A program made the translations under genes and the position numbers. A stretch of DNA of 64,000 nucleotides from Marasmius tenuissimus (taxonomy: Eukaryota; Basidiomycota; Agaricomycetes; Agaricales; Marasmiaceae): contig JAQOTA010000062.1 of assembly GCA_029532415.1 (NCBI GenBank), positions 124,001 to 188,000 on the forward strand, written 5' to 3'. This document shows, one piece after another, positions 21,153 through 33,440 of this stretch (its first letter is position 1; each line of letters opens with the position of its first letter). The notes beneath the pieces were generated by a model. That model ran no database searches. It was not told the origin of the DNA and saw only the letters and a list, made by a program, of their open reading frames with translations.

Positions 21153-22644
21153 CGAGATAGTAGGTTGGTCACTTCCTGCCAAGAACTTATCAACCACATG
21201 TAGGAGGATGACTTCGAAGTATGGTCCATTGATGCGATAAACCCGTCGTCCTGCAACGCGACCACCCGTTCATGGACTCGGAATGGATGATTTCGAGGAC
21301 CATATGCTGCTCCACAAGGCGAAAGCGGCATCAATACACTGCAGCGAGGCGTTGATGTCGATATAAAAATAGACAAAGATACGGGAATTTTGAGGGGTAG
21401 TTCGAGCTTCGACTTGTGTGTCCTGGGAGAGAGGGCGGGCAAGGGGGGGGGGGTGTCCATGAACGACGAATTTCCGCGCAACATATTTTTAGCGAAAAAG
21501 CCGTAAACTGCTGAGAGCGACGACGACGACAACCCAACTGCTCTCGGAGATCACCCAGATTCACGTGGGATATGATACACATGAGGCTTCCATTAGAGTT
21601 TTCACAGACGTGATTTGAAACCCCATGTAGAATCAAAGGTGGCGGGCCGAATGGATGATCCACTGAAGGGCTAGTATAGAGTAACACTCAATGGTCAGGA
21701 CCTGGTGAACGAACCGATAAGGCTTAGTGCTTACTTACATGTGATGGGCACTTGTATCTTCTACATATGTAGCATGAGTCTTCCAAGTTCCGTTACATCG
21801 CACGAAGGATCTTCTGCATGACGACCAACCAGGTGTAGACCTACGAACCCTTGGGCGACTGGTAATCGAAACCTGGATCCTCACATGGCAAGCGTCATAT
21901 CAGCACAGTCCACACGGGCTTTCAGGTCCCCTGGAGAGATAAGTGAGGTAAGTAAGATGAGGCAAGAGTTATCAAAGATGGGTTCATACCTGCAACAAAG
22001 AAGCGAAGAATGACCATCCGGAAATCATGATACCTGGTACTTCTTTCCGCGACAGGATACTGAACATCTTGATTCTTCGAACAAAGGGCTTTTTGAGAGT
22101 ACCACATGACTGGAGGGTCGTGCTGCAGCTTTGGATCATGATGCCACTTAATCTGCAATTTGAATGAATGAGGCCATCCACTTCGAGTTGAAGTTACGCG
22201 TGTCTTCTGTTACCATTAGCTCTTCTCTTCTGGTGTGTTGTTGGCGTGACCTATTTGTTGTTGGAAGATCCGCAGTGAGGTCAAGACCATTGTACCCGCA
22301 GGGCGATAAGAACCAGTAACCAGAAAATATTTATAAACGAATCGGATTTTGCAGGTGGATTTATCGCATGTAAGGTCGTGATCACGATGTCGATTGGGAA
22401 GGACCGACCGTTTATCAATCATTTTCACCGAGATTGTTCTGCTGTCGCTCTGAAGTACGGTTCATAAGGCAAGAGTAATAGCCGGTCTGTAGCTGTTAAC
22501 ATCGTGAATGAGGACGAAGGTTTTGGCGCTTATAGGAGCCCTCAGGCGCCTAGGTCGAGTTTGTTCCTGTTGTGTAACGGCCTTTACGCCAGAACTGCCG
22601 GTGCACGATTTCGTCCGCGACGCCGACGAGCTCAACAATTATCC
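21153..22644. other. Intergenic region, nothing recognised
   Basis: About 1.5 kb without a credible exon chain. It marks the right boundary of the MEP array: none of the repeated MEP spacer blocks occurs here. A run of nine G (21446-21454) is present. Confidence 0.4.
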
Positions 22645-23714
22645 ATGAACCCTTCACGGTTCAGATTGGTGAGTATATTTGCCTACATTCGAAAACTTGG
22701 AGAAGTATTGACTTTGTGGTAGCCTAGAGGACCGGCCTCACGCTCATTCTTACTCGCCGCCGGTGCTGCTGTCGTCTTGTCTCCCAGAGAGCAGGAGAAG
22801 GTGCGTTTCGAAAACCGTTTCTTCTGGAAGGAAAACTAGATTGATTTTGGTCTATTCTGCGGCTGAAACAGCTACCGATATACTCGCAAGCAGAGTCAGA
22901 TATCGTTCTGCAAGAAGTTCCATCTGAACTCGAACGGCAAATCGGGGTCGCACGGAGACATCTTTTTGCGACGTACAGAGAGACGCATTCTCAAGTCCAG
23001 GGCGTCGTCTCGAAATGGATTGGTGTCGAACATGCTGTTGAAAGTGCGTCAAGTTTCCGCTGAGCATCCACAGATACTGACCCCCCTCGCCCGACAGACC
23101 GCGTCAAAGCGATAATATCACCAGAAGAATCATTAACACCTGGAGTTCTCTACGTCGGCGTTGCGACACTCACAGGGTCGATTATCACCCGTAGCCGTGC
23201 ACTCCCGATTCGACTGTTCTTCCCACCTGCTCTTTTCGCGTTGTCGTTGAACCATTTCCTACCGAAAACGACGGAGAACCTGACGGAATACTTTGGTTCG
23301 CTCGAACGAACGTACCTTCCTACGTTTGCGGAAAAACACGCGATTGCTCGTGCGCATAGTGCTATGACGTGGGAGCGGATAAAAGAGGCTACGGCGAGTG
23401 GACGGGAGAGGTTGAATAGGGGTGTGGAGAGTGGGGTGGAGAAGGTTCAGGACGCGACGGGGTTGAAGCTGAAGGAGACGCTTGGGTGGGGGAAGGATGT
23501 GTCGAAGCAGGTGGAAGGACGCGTGGCGGAGGTTGTTCATGCGGCTGAGGTGAAGGTTGGGGAGGCGAAGGCTGTCGCTGAGAAGAAGGCTGAGGAGGTG
23601 AAGGGTGTGATTGAGAAGAAGGCGGAGGAGGTCAAGGTAGCGGCTGAGAAGAAGGTTGACGAGGTTCTGCCTCCTGTAGAAAAGAAGGCAGAGGAAGTTA
23701 AGAGACTAGTATGA
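22645..23714 (+). CDS. MICOS complex subunit MIC26/MIC27 (apolipoprotein O family)
   Basis: An inner mitochondrial membrane protein of the MICOS complex, which shapes cristae junctions. Exon 1 is only eight codons (MNPSRFRL). It joins in frame to PRGPASRSFLLAAGAAVVL, a basic N-terminus plus hydrophobic stretch as expected for mitochondrial import. Then come EQEKLPIY, a hydrophilic stretch (ELERQIGVARRHLFATYRE) and the ApoO core, VGVATLTGSIITRSRALPIR followed by FFPPALFALSLNHFLP, giving two membrane segments. After the core, TENLTEYFGSLER is followed by a long charged helix with repeated EKKAEEVK units (about 23560-23710), likely coiled coil. The stop is at 23712. The length of roughly 280 residues fits fungal members. 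MIC26 and MIC27 cannot be separated by eye. Confidence 0.8.
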
Positions 23715-24113
23715 GGTTGTCCTAGAATTATACTCTTTTCTCTACTCCTTCCTACTCGGACACACGACGCGTGTCATGGCTTTTGAGTGACGACTGTTTT
23801 GGTCAGTATGTACTTGGAATCTCAGCGTAGCCCTAGAATCCTTCAAACGCACTTGTTAATATACAGTGTCACTTGCAATGTAGTGTAACGTTGGCCAGAA
23901 TACAGAACAGAGATTCGGTTGAGCGCGTATTGGTGGCTGTGCGCTTAGACGTTGACCACAAACTCCCGCGACACGACGACGAAGACCTTCTTCGTTCTCA
24001 AATTCCGTGCAGAGACGGTATAGCTACTGTGAGCTCATTATCACTATTTCTTTCCTTCTTTAAACACGTTCTCATCATTCTCTGATAAACAGCGAGCTCG
24101 TCATCCGCGTGCC

Positions 24114-27100
24114 ATGCACCAAACGTGGCGAACCCTCCTCTTACTCCCCCTCCTCTTACTCCCCCTCCTCTTCCTCTGCTGTTCTGCCCTCCATGAATCC
24201 GACGTTGGCGTCGTAGACTGGCACAAGAGTCACATTGGTGTTCCATCCGTCAGCTCCACCATTACTGCGCCGAAATTCCACCGAGTGGGCGGGAAAAACA
24301 CGCAGAGTGTCATCATATCTGCGACTGAGAGCAATACGCTGGCTGCTTTGAACCCGGTGAACGGCACTGTCGGTACGTGTTCAACTCTTCAGTCAGCTTT
24401 TTGGATTGGCTCTGATAACCACCGTATAGCTTGGAGATACGTATTCGAACCGGAAGATAGAATAATCTCAGTCTACAAACAAGGATGGGGTGAGTAAACG
24501 AGTTTCCAACGACTGTGTGCTAGTCTAACATTTCATTTTTTTATATCAGTCGCCGCCAGTTTATCAGGACCCGGTGGCTCCAATCTGCGGCTGTTCAACG
24601 TGATAAACGGAGACTTGCTCATGGAAAAACAATTCCACCCACCCGCATCTGGTCTCCTCGCTGAACCGCCTCATCTCGGAAGCTTCGTAGCCTTTGGAAA
24701 CGATACAATGGGACTTGGAACCCCAGACGTCTTCGTGTTGACGAATGGCCAAACTGTGAGCCAATTCGTTGGACGAGATTTGAAATGGACTTGGACGTCT
24801 GAGGACCAGTCGTGCGTTTTCTTTCCTCTGCTGCTACATTTCTCTCGTCTCGTCTCTTCAACTCACAATCTTATTGCATAGCTCTCTCGTCATCTACTCA
24901 AACCTCCTCGTCACCTCCCAAGCCATCTACGTCGTCGGCCTCGCAAAATCCTTCGCCTCCTACACCCTCCACATCACCTCTCTCTCCCCAGCTACCGGAC
25001 AAATCATCTCCTCCTCCAACATCCCCTCAAGCATCGGAACCGGCATAAACGATCTCCTCAGCATGCTATCCACAACCGGAGACCCCCACGTCCTCTGGTT
25101 GGAACAAAACACGATCAAGTACTTCTCACTCACCCCTACGCTATCAGGAAAACCGGCTACCTACAAGGGAGCGTCGTTTTTCAAGCTCACGGATATCGGG
25201 CTGAACAGTGACGGATACGTGATTGCCACAAAGATCGATCAGAACGATCAGGCGTTGAAGATTGTTGGGGATACGTTGGAGCTTGCTTGGGATTTCGAGA
25301 ATTCGGCGCCGTCGGAGAAGATGGGGGTTTCGAGGTATGCGGGTGGGTTTGATAAGGAGGGGAGACCGTATATTGGGAGAGTGTATTGGTCGAATTGGAT
25401 TGAGGTGAGTTGGGGGGAAATGGATCAGTTTTCGTTATCTCACCTTTCTCGTTTAGATGGCTTCTACGGAACTCTACGCACCCCATCTCTCAGACGGCAG
25501 AGGTCTCATCATGGGTTACTCTTTCCGTCTCGACGCATCTCAACACGGAAAAATCGCTCATGTATGTCCTTCCCCCCCCCTTTCCCCCTTCCCACCCCCA
25601 CAACTAACACCACCCCCCCCCCCCCTACCCACACAGATCGCAATGGACAACGCCAACCCAAACCCCTACCAAGTCCTCGGCCGTCTCTTCCTCACCACCA
25701 CCACCGGCACACTCCAACTCTGGCAACAAGACCAACTCCAATGGTCCCGAGACGAATCGCTCTCCCAAATCACCCACGCCGAGTTCGTCGAGCTCCCCGA
25801 ACGCGTCTCGACAGCTGCGACTGCGGGTGGGGGGGAAGGGTTCTTTGCGAGGTTGGAGAGACAGGTTAGAGAGGCGAGAGGGTTTCCGGGGTATCTCGTG
25901 AATTTCGTTGAGCGGTTCGTGATGGGGTCGTATGAGTCTGCTACGTCTTCTGTTACGAAGGCGGCTGGTGGCTCGTTGCATCGAGATGCGTTTGGGTTTA
26001 GACAGGTTATCGTGGTGACGACGCGGAAAGGGAAAGTGTTTGGTGTGGATTCGAGTAATGGAGAGGTTGTCTGGAGTAAGATGTTGGGTCTTGGGGGTAA
26101 GAAGAATTCGGAGGGTGCTTGGGTGAAGCCGGAGAAGCTTTTTGTGGTGAAGGGTGTTGGGGAGGTTAGTGCTGAGGAGAATGTGGAAGGACCGGAAGTG
26201 GCGATTGTTGCTACTAGGGGAAGTCCTTCGGTGAGTGGGTTCTTTGCAGGACTTACTTGAGGGGGTTCTGAACATGTGGTGTGGTGTTTACAGAGTCCCG
26301 AAGATGAGATTGTGGTTTACCACATCAACGCTCTGACTGGCGAAAACGCAGTAAAAGCATTCCGCAAACCTGGCGTTATCAGGGGAACCAAGTTGACCAC
26401 CGCTTCGATAACGGAATCTTACCTGCTCAAATCTACGGAGGGCAAGGTCGTCGTAGTTCTAGACGACCAGCTCAAGGTACACCTCTACCCCAAAACAACA
26501 GAAAGCGAATCTGCGTTTGCAGAGTCTGCGCCTTCCCTCTCTGTTCCTCTTCGACTCCGAGCAGGGGTTGTCGGGCACCAGTTTGTTGAGAACGCTGCTG
26601 TTCCGACGTGGACGTTTTCGTTGCCTGATGGGGAAGACGTTCAAGCTATCATTCCACCTACTCGAGGACCCGTTGCTTCCCTGGGTAAGGTTCTCGGTAA
26701 CAGGACTACACTGTACAAGTACCTCAACGACCATCTCTTCGTCGTTTTGACGGCGCCTCATTCCTCCGCTATCGCCACCTCGAGTTGTGGGGTATACCTC
26801 GTCGATGGGGTCAAAGGCAGCGTCGTGTACCACGCTTCTGTACCAGCTCCCCGTGGGGCATGTGACGTGAAAGCGGTTCTGACGCAGAACTGGTTGGTGT
26901 ATCATTATTACGATGATGAGTTCCAGGGGTCTGGGCAGGCGAAGGGGTATAGGATGGTTAGTGTGGAGTTGTATGAGGGTAAAGCGGTGGATGATAAGAC
27001 GAGGAGGTGAGTTTCTTTCCCCTTTCCCCCCTTTTCTTTCCCCCCCCCCCCCCGGGGCTGACTGTGGTTGGTTTTAGCTCTGATGTGACGTCGTATTCGG

Positions 27101-27736
27101 AGAAGAGTCTGGATTTGACGGTGTATGAACGGTCGTTTGTGTATTCGCATGGGGTTTCGGCGATTGCGGCTACGTCGACCAAGTTTGGGATTACAACTAA
27201 GGATATTATTGGTGGGTGGTGGTGTTTTTTTTTGTCGTTTCACGCCGTTTTCCCTGGACTAACCCACTGGACATTAGTCGCGAATAACAACAACAAGATT
27301 CAGAGCATCAACCGCCGGTTACTCGACCCTCGTCGACCGAACCGCAAACCGACCAGTGAGGAGGCTGAAGAGTTCCTCATTCAGTACGACCCACTCCTCC
27401 CAGACGATCCACGACAGACTCTATCGCATAACTACAAGGTATGTCGTAACCTCATACATAACATCCTTTTCTCCCCCCCTGATAACCACACCGCAGATCT
27501 CACGAGTACAAAACATCGTCACCGCCCCCGCTCTCCTCGAATCAACCTCCCTCGTCTTCGCATACGGCCTCGATCTCTTCCTGACGAGAGTGGCACCGTC
27601 AAAGACGTTTGATGTGCTCAGCGAGAGCTTTAATAAGACACAGCTGGTGTTGACGGTGTCAGCGTTGGCTGTGGCGATTTTGTTTGCGAGGCCGGCGGTG
27701 AATAGGAAGAGGTTGAGGGAGAAGTGGTATTCGTAG
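24114..27736 (+). CDS. EMC1: ER membrane protein complex subunit 1 (EMC1)
   Basis: The largest subunit of the EMC insertase, which helps insert tail-anchored and multipass proteins into the ER membrane. It starts with a strongly hydrophobic signal sequence (MHQTWRTLLLLPLLLLPLLF) followed by SALHESDVGVVDWHKSHIGV. The lumenal beta-propeller type repeats are visible (AALNPVNGTVAWRYVFEPED, NLRLFNVINGDLL, KGKVFGVDSSNGEVVWSKML). The conserved C-terminal DUF1620 region gives ITRVQNIVTAPALLESTSLV and FAYGLDLFLTRVAPSKTFD. A single membrane helix (LVLTVSALAVAILFARP) and a basic tail (NRKRLREKWYS) end the protein at 27734-27736. At least eight introns are present. Two contain long C runs at their 3' parts (25611-25624 and 27041-27053). 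The protein is about 1000 residues and shows no break. Confidence 0.9.
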
Positions 27737-27966
27737 GTTCTGTCTCGAGTGTTGTTGGTTGTTGGTAGAATAGGGTTTGGACGTAATGAAAATGGAAGGA
27801 GACTTTTAGAGCACAGTAGTTGTCAGAGTGGAACGAGGGCGTGGGGGGTTGTTACAGTGGAATTTACGGGTCTATATCATACTCCTGAACGCTCATAGAT
27901 GGATTTCGTGTACCAGGTTTAAATCGGATTACTCAAAACGAAATCTCTGCGCGCTATAGGATACTG

Positions 27967-29183
27967 TCATGGAGCGTTCACAGGAAACGACGCGTTCAAC
28001 GCTCTAATCCAACTCCCATAGGCATCAGGCTGTCTCGAACCCTTCGCCTGCTCTATATGAACGAACGCTCCCGTAGCAAGCTGCGCAGTAGCTCCTTGCT
28101 CACAAACCAGGCTCTCCTCCACTCCGTTTATGAATCGCCCAAACACGTTCAGCGTGGCGGTTAGACCGCAGTTGCTGTCGGAAGGTAACGAAACGTTCCA
28201 TGATGGGTTTGCTTGTTGGATGTTCTTCTGGATTCGTTTGATTGGGCGATCGACGCTGTCGGTGTACCATGCTAAAGATGATGCGGAGCGACCTGGATAT
28301 AAGGGAATATTGAGTATCTATGGGTGCTGGCTCGAGAAGGAAACTGACCCAGCCCAGTTGAAAGAAAGGCAGCGTCTGTCAAGCAGGTACTGGCACCTTT
28401 GCCGTGCATCTGGATGAATGCGCAAGAGGCCGACGGACATCCACCCTGTGCTTGTTGCCATCTCCACGCCTCTTTGCTGGCTGTTACGAACGGCTCTTTC
28501 TGCAGGTATGGTCATGATGAGCACTGAGCGGCAGGCGGCAAAGACAAGAAGCGCACATCGTTATGAGCGGGATCGGTCGCATAATACACCGTCCCACTGC
28601 CTGTAATACACGTTGTAGCGTTCAGTAACGCCGTCCTTATCCTCCCCGATATCAACAAACTCTTCGCCCCGACCCCCTCAAATAACGCAGCTGCCTGCTG
28701 CGGCGTGAGCAAATCATACTGCGGGTGAGGTGCAGCCAAGTGTACGCCTGGCCTGGTAGGTCGATTTGGAACTACCATGATCCCCCATCCCTTGACATAA
28801 ACCGAATTCTCCGCCTTCCGTTCGTGCAGAACGCAGAACTCCTCGCCACGGAACGGCGATACACCGTATACCCCGTCGAGAACGTCCGGAACGACTATAT
28901 CGGTACAGTTCCCGTTGACATTGAGGAGTGAGGAGACGAGCGACTTCCATGCGGCTTCTTCGGCTTCGGTAGGCTGAGCGAGGGCGTATGTTTCCTCGTT
29001 GTAAAAGGCGTGTGTTATGGTGTAGGAATCGAAACAGGATATGAGGTCTTCGACGGTCGTTATTTTATCGTTCCGGATGCAGCTGATCTCTTCAGTGGAA
29101 CCAGAGATGGATGGGCTCCGGAAAAAGCCTGTCAGAGGGTTGAGGATTAGAGAAGAAATAAAGATCCGGTATAGGTCTAGCAT
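27967..29183 (-). CDS. Unrecognised secreted protein, copy A of an inverted pair
   Basis: A three-exon gene. It starts MLDLYRIFISSLILNPL, a hydrophobic leader that should direct export, then reads EISCIRNDKITTVEDLISCF, YNEETYALAQPTEAEEAAW, GVSPFRGEEFCVLHERKAEN, HLAAPHPQYDLLTPQQAAAL, GAKSLLISGRIRTALL and YYATDPAHND. An intron follows, then EPFVTASKEAWRWQQ, CPSASCAFIQMHGKG and AFLSTGLG, another intron, then SLAWYTDSVDRPIKRIQ and an end in SFPVNAP (stop at 27967). I do not recognise the family. Conserved His/Asp clusters (APHP, DPAHN, QMHGKG) and several cysteines would suit a secreted metal-dependent hydrolase, but that is inference only. Copy C (42235-43448) encodes almost the same protein in opposite orientation. 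A TATA-like CTATATAA lies at 29305-29312. Confidence 0.75.
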
Positions 29184-29964
29184 GATCCCTGGTTTATGCT
29201 GTCAAAACAAACAATTCCCTGCAGAAGAACGCGACGACGCACCTCTTTCTTTCGGAAGATGGTGGTGGTTAGCGAATGAGATGGGGCAGCCTTACCACCA
29301 CTGCTTATATAGGACTCAACGTAGTTGAGAAAGGGCAAATGGTGGCTACCGATGGAGTACCCGGGTGAGAACTGCCACTGGTGACAGGGCTCATTCGCAG
29401 TCAATGATGATGAGAAGAACAAAGGGGCCATCGTGACAGTCGCAATTGAGAGCGTAAAATAATGTGGGGAGACATGGTGAACGTTGTGGGGGGACTTTCC
29501 CGAGATAAGTAAGTAGCGAGGCACGAATATCTTATCCTAGGATAAGATAAGATCCACGTCAGAAGATGAGCGCCGCTCAGGCGCCTAAAGTATGTAACTC
29601 GCTTTGAACTTACTTCTAAGTTCTCTCCTCCTGCCCAGGCGCCCGCTCATCTCCTCGCTTCCTCGTTTTGCTTGAGTTTTTTTCTCCGTCTCATGAGTTT
29701 GCTGATCATGACTCAACTTCCAGGCCCCGAAGGTCACATTTCGCTACAATTCTTAGCAAGTTGCACAAGGTTGGGATTCGGAATCATTGGGAATCATCAG
29801 GTTAAGGTCAACTCCCTATCGGCAGATGTCAATGTGAGGCGCACGTACTCGCACGAGGTCGATAGCGAAGAGGAATCTGGAAGTTGTTGGACGCGTCGCC
29901 TCGAGTGGGACGCGTTTTCCCTCGTGCGTCTCACGTGCCCTTGATGAATATAGCCTGCCCTAAA
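29184..29964. other. Spacer between copy A and truncated copy B
   Basis: It contains the promoter of copy A on the minus strand. The segment 29880-29964 (with ACGCGTTTTCCCTCGTGCG and AGCCTGCCCTAAAC) recurs at 33355-33425. No further gene was recognised. Confidence 0.45.
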
Positions 29965-30294
29965 CGGCAGCTCAGGGCAGATCTCACGACACACAACTGC
30001 TCCATCGGTAACCACCATTTGCCCTTTCTGGTTTTCATGCAACCACGTCGAGCCCTATATAAAGGAAAGGCTGCCCAACATCATTCGCTGAACACTATCT
30101 CATCTCTCCCCATTCGAATGAGGTACAGTGACATTCTCCTGCACTCGGAGTGTGAAGGCTAACCACAATGACACCACATAACTTATTCTAGGGATTATGC
30201 TGGACCTATACTGGATCTTCGTTTACTCCCTGATACTCAACTTTCTGGCCTTTATTTGAAGCTTATTCGTCTCTAGTGCCGATGAAGGGAGTGA
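29965..30294 (+). pseudogene. Truncated 5' copy B of the inverted-pair gene
   Basis: Closely related to 42010-42330, the promoter, leader and first codons of copy C: the TATA box (30056-30063), the 5'-leader intron ending in TTATTCTAG, and the start codon at 30197 are all present. It reads MLDLYWIFVYSLILNFLAFI and then hits TGA at 30257, where copy C continues. Similarity fades after about 30294, and the remaining protein-coding part is missing. It is a 5' fragment left by duplication or rearrangement, and its promoter could still be active. Confidence 0.8.
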
Positions 30295-30482
30295 AAGGGT
30301 TCACTGATAAATTAGGACGAACATTCGGTAAAGATCAACGTATGGTATAAGCCTGAATAGGTCGGGAAGGAACGAAGTAGTAAGGTGAAAGAAAGAAAGG
30401 AAGAATTCATTGAACGGCTGACCGACGAGCTGAACGCCGTTGGGAAAGCAAATCACCCTTCGTCTCGAGGTCGCCCCGTACC

Positions 30483-32137
30483 TCACACCGCATCTCCAGC
30501 CTTCTCGCTCGAAGGTGTCATTGGTTTGTCCGTCTCGATTCTTCCGATGGTGCGTCTTTCCTCGACTCCCGCTAGAGATTGTCGAAGGTCGACAGTGCCA
30601 CGAGCGGCCGAAGACTGTTGTTGGGAATGATTTGCCCTCTCAGCAAATTGCAAGGTCGATACCATTTGCTGCACACTTTCCACGGCTTGTCCATGCGCGA
30701 TTCGTACAATTATAAGAGTCGGGGCGATAGCCTGTGACTCGGATGCTTCAGCCAAGTCAATCTCTCGGACTGAGGACTGGACACTGACCGCCATCTGAAT
30801 GGAGACGGTACCGAAATCGAAAGGGGCGAGGCCTCGAGAGTTTATAAAAAACGTAAAAACAACAAGGACCACCTGCGCGGCGGAGAAAAGAAGTCCAGAC
30901 TCAAGGCTAGTCCCGATTGTTGGGTCAATGAGGACCAGAGCACGGGATGCGCATTGCGAGAGTGAATGACATACATTGTAGCAACAAATACCCTGTATTT
31001 CGTGTAGACCCTACCTCCGGAGATTTGTCCTACTTGACGGACCATCCACCAGATACGACCAGCTGCAGATCGCGGACCATTAGTTAAAGAGACATATGTT
31101 CGAGCGACTGAACCCACCCGTGAGCAGGGTCAATAGAGAGGTATATACGACGGTGATTATCGCAAGCACACTTAAGATGCTGCTAGACCTCGTATAGACA
31201 GCCTTATTTCGATTATAGGAGGCCGAGAAGAGGATTGCACTGGTCACAAAGCCCATTGCTGGCAGGAGTTCGAGACAAAGGAAGATGAATATCATGGGTT
31301 TTCACTATACATCCAAGTTACTCACTGTCTGTAACAAGGACAACAACGGCAAAAGGGTAGAGGACCCACTTGCTATATCCCCAGATGACATAGCAACGGT
31401 GGACCTAATGGTTCGAAAATATAGTAAGGTCCTCAATCCTGTTCGGGGTGTTGGTACTTGAAGAACCTACCATCAAGTAATCGAAGATACAGCTGGGCAG
31501 CGAATCATCATTAGTCACGGAGATTAGTGAAGAAAGTGAAGCGCACCCTATTATGCCGCCACTGAACAAACTCAAACCGCTTGATAGGAAGTACAACCTC
31601 AGCATTCATACTCTAGCATATTGAGAATCAGCTCAAGACCACATACACTCGTGCAGCCCATTTGGTAGACCTGGTACCCGAGAGGGTTTTGGAGTAAGAG
31701 ATATAATCGTTTGTCTTGACGGCATTGAAAGAAGAGAGAGTTTGGTCCATCTCGTTGAACATAGTAGAAGCGTTATAAATGGTGGTCAGTGCAAAAAGGG
31801 TGATGATCCATCTCGCGTATGCTTTCGAGGCAGGTGATTCACGGCGCCGCCAAAGGATATTGAGAGATAGCCCAAATATAATGATATACATCCCTGTGAA
31901 GTTACTCAAATCAGGAGCGGCTCTTATAGGGAGATAGACACGGGCTCCGGTGGCTTACCATACAACAGAAACAACACCTGCCATCGGTGCCCCGGTAAGT
32001 GTTTTGTCAGGAAAAGTAGAACTGCATTGTTATGCCGAGGAACACACCGAGAGTGAAGAGATAGGTCTGACAATGACTTGCCCAACGGTAGTGTAAGGTT
32101 CCAAGATTTGCTTTGCAATCTCTTGTTTTGAAGCCAT
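30483..32137 (-). CDS. 7TM membrane protein of an Agaricomycete-expanded family
   Basis: A multipass plasma-membrane-type protein, probably with seven helices, of a family very abundant in mushrooms; no ligand or activity is known. The start MASKQEIAKQILEPYTTVG is followed by a helix region, then GMYIIIFGLSLNILWRRRES and WIITLFALTTIYNAST. An internal helix region follows (31405-31605 and 31080-31295, with LEL, LLTLLT), then AGRIWWMVRQVGQISGGRVY joined across a good intron. The tail is IAPTLIIVRIAHGQAVESV and a Gln/Ser-rich cytosolic C-terminus ending at 30483. The 5' part is doubtful: the stretch coding YLFTLGVFLGITMQF lies in a frame that I could not connect cleanly to the start or to the following LTKHLPGHRWQVLFLLY. 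There may be an unusual splice or one or two frameshifts near 32020-32080. Confidence 0.65.
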
Positions 32138-33290
32138 GTTGTGCAGGTTATGGAGTGTTTTCGAAATTGGACGAAGGGTGGGAATGACTGAATCTTTCAT
32201 TAGCTTCCGGTTTTATGTCCTTGCGGGAAGTATTATGATGGACGTAGCCTCGTCGAGCAAAAGGGAATCAACATCAAGACTGGACCATGTGCGTCAGAAT
32301 TTTAGCGGAGGTCCGAGAGGGCTAATCGCAGTCACCGTTTGAACGCATCATACACAACCGTCTGGTTATAGCACGAGCTGTGCCGGTGAGATGCCCAGCG
32401 AATCGATACTTTCCATGTCCAATAGTGACTCTTCCTCCCGAATGCTGTAGGCCAAAGAGTGAGGACGAGATACATACTGACGTGGAACTGGATGTGTTCT
32501 TGTCGCTCCTATAAATGTAGCCTCAAACGATGCGACTGCCAATGAGTACCTGCAGAGTGTGTCACTACTCTTGCTGCTTGTGCGGCATGACCGCCAGTGA
32601 GCCATCTATCGGTGTCCTACGATATCCTACAGATGGACGTAAGCAAGGGAAATCCGCCTGTCAAAGTACAGAACGCACCTGAAACTGAAGTATTTGTGTC
32701 ACCACTACCCGGGCCTCACTTCACTACAGTTTTCACCGCGATTTGCGCATGGTCAAAGCCAGTCTGAGTCAGGGAGTCAGTCGACTTCGTATTGTGATTC
32801 GGTTGATCATGATCGTTCCAAATTTTGTAACCTCCTAAGTAGCACCGCCAGAATCTCGAGCCCAATAGCGGTGAGGTGAGGTAGCCGTAGCCATACAGTC
32901 TTACCAAATGCTGAGAAAATAGGCCAAATGGCAGCCATTCGGATTCTGTTGGCCTTCGGAGGAACGAAGGTAAAGTGGCGATGATCATGGTTCAGTTCAA
33001 AGTTGGAAATCGCTCAAAACGTTGTGCCTGCCGCGAATGAGCTACCAGCGCCTACGAGGTCTGCCGAACTCCACCCACGGTTCCTCCGTCGCGGACTCGT
33101 TCGGACCGTTCGGGTCTCTTTTCACTACTTACTGCTCTTTTCCGGACGAAGATGAACAAATCAACTGAGCTCGAGCTTTTCAATGCTACATTACCGTTCA
33201 CTTCAAGAAAGCACGCAACCGGGACAGTCCGACGGATCCATGCATCTTCAGCGAGGAGGCTCATCTCATTTAAGGGTTAGAGCTCAACTT
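32138..33290. other. Intergenic region with no supported gene
   Basis: Minus-strand open stretches at 32366-32605 and 32716-32988 have plausible composition (for example LDMESIDSLGISPAQLVL). I could not build an exon chain or recognise a domain; they may be remnants of another membrane-protein gene. Confidence 0.35.
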
Positions 33291-33440
33291 TGAGGTGAGG
33301 TCGATAACGTAGATGAAAAAGAACTGAAGACGAAGTTTTGCACGCGTCACTTTTGAGTAGAACGCGTTTTGCCTCGTGCCTCTCACGTGCCCCGAAAATG
33401 CCTAATTTAGCCTGCCCTAAACCAGCCGAGCTCAAGCGAT
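33291..33440 (+). repeat. Promoter-region relic shared with copies A/B/C
   Basis: Words such as ACGCGTTTT, CCTCGTGC, TCTCACGTGCCC and AGCCTGCCCTAAAC occur in the same order here and at 29910-29965, upstream of truncated copy B. No copy of the gene itself follows here. Confidence 0.55.
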
